From positions 1-5,762 of the forward strand of contig CAAFRY010000114.1 in NCBI GenBank assembly GCA_900765525.1: a stretch of 5,762 nt of DNA. Direction: 5' to 3'. How positions within the stretch are numbered: position 1 is the stretch's first letter; the number at the start of each line of letters is the position of its first letter. Below are positions 5,656 to 5,762 of this stretch, piece by piece. Source of the stretch: an uncultured Blautia sp. Its GTDB lineage: Bacteria > Bacillota > Clostridia > Lachnospirales > Lachnospiraceae. Position numbers and translations under genes: made by a program. The notes beneath the pieces were generated by a model. It ran no database searches. It had not been told where the DNA came from and saw only the letters and a list, made by a program, of their open reading frames with translations.

Positions 5656-5713
5656 CAAAAGTGTGCTTCGCATACCCTCGCAATTCCATTTTCTTCCAAG
5701 AAGCACACTTTTG
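5656..5713. repeat. Perfect 14-bp inverted repeat with a 30-nt loop
   Basis: CAAAAGTGTGCTTC at 5656-5669 is the exact reverse complement of 5700-5713. The arms enclose 30 nt. Such long perfect arms are unlikely by chance and point to a folded RNA, a protein-binding site, or the ends of a small mobile repeat. Confidence 0.8.
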
Positions 5714-5727
5714 CTGCGCCGAGCGTG

Positions 5728-5744
5728 GTCAGCTTTAAGCTGAC
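5728..5744. repeat. 17-bp palindrome near the right edge
   Basis: GTCAGCTT-T-AAGCTGAC, perfect 8-bp arms around one base. It is either another stem of the same element or a regulatory palindrome for sequence beyond the window. Confidence 0.65.
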
Positions 5745-5762
5745 ATCTGCCTTTCATGCGAG

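Larger units (their letters stand above)
5503..5762. other. Repeat-dense, GC-rich intergenic element, running off the right edge
   Basis: This 260-bp stretch holds no gene that can be supported. It combines a 66-bp-spaced direct repeat, three separate inverted repeats and local G+C far above that of the neighbouring genes. Several frames on both strands are open for 35-90 codons, for example a minus-strand frame from 5753 to 5592 and a plus-strand frame 5471-5743. None has a convincing start with a ribosome site or a recognisable domain. It looks like a dispersed intergenic repeat or a structured RNA region rather than coding sequence. A TTGACA occurs on the minus strand at 5648-5643 but has no -10 partner at normal spacing. 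Confidence 0.45.

Noticed and set aside
5471..5743. 90-codon plus-strand frame through the right-edge repeat block
   Set aside because: It starts inside the DUF218 gene on the opposite strand, has no ribosome site, and its repeated LYF.VY segments simply mirror the DNA direct repeat.
5592..5753. 54-codon open minus-strand stretch through the inverted repeats
   Set aside because: No start with a ribosome site, no recognisable domain, and it crosses palindromes that better explain the sequence as structured non-coding DNA.

Overview
The window looks like a stretch of a gut-type Clostridia chromosome, most likely Lachnospiraceae. This is inferred from moderate-to-low G+C, strong AGGAG-type ribosome binding sites, a Cys-type sulfatase without a signal peptide, and a GPH-type sugar symporter under a LacI-family regulator. 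The genus cannot be fixed from the sequence. All four convincing genes lie on the minus strand, so transcription runs from right to left.

Layout from the right edge in the direction of transcription: (1) 5503-5762 holds no recognisable full gene. It is richer in G+C than its surroundings and is packed with repeats: a 66-bp-spaced direct repeat, a 15-bp GC palindrome, a perfect 14-bp inverted repeat with a 30-nt loop, and a 17-bp palindrome. It looks like a dispersed or structured intergenic element that runs off the edge. (2) 4750-5502 encodes a YdcF/ElyC/SanA-like (DUF218) membrane protein, followed by a strong hairpin. (3) 3598-4632 encodes a LacI-family regulator with its own sigma-A-like promoter and an operator-like palindrome over the predicted transcription start. 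(4) A 160-bp gap carries an A/T-rich terminator-like hairpin and a perfect 14-bp palindrome, TGGGAACGTTCCCA. (5) 1704-3437 encodes a cytoplasmic S1-type (formylglycine-dependent) sulfatase. (6) 194-1621 encodes a GPH/MelB-type cation symporter. (7) 1-193 is non-coding, with a TetR-operator-like palindrome and another GC-rich, repeat-like edge.

The central unit, regulator / sulfatase / symporter, reads as a compact system for taking up a small sulfated sugar or glycoside and desulfating it inside the cell. The regulator probably senses the substrate or a product. It appears to control both itself and the sulfatase-symporter pair through two palindromes that share the half-site GGGAACG or a close variant and have the central CpG typical of LacI-family operators. 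No glycoside hydrolase and no anaerobic sulfatase-maturating enzyme (anSME) is present in the window, so both must be supplied from elsewhere. The DUF218 gene is probably an unrelated neighbour.
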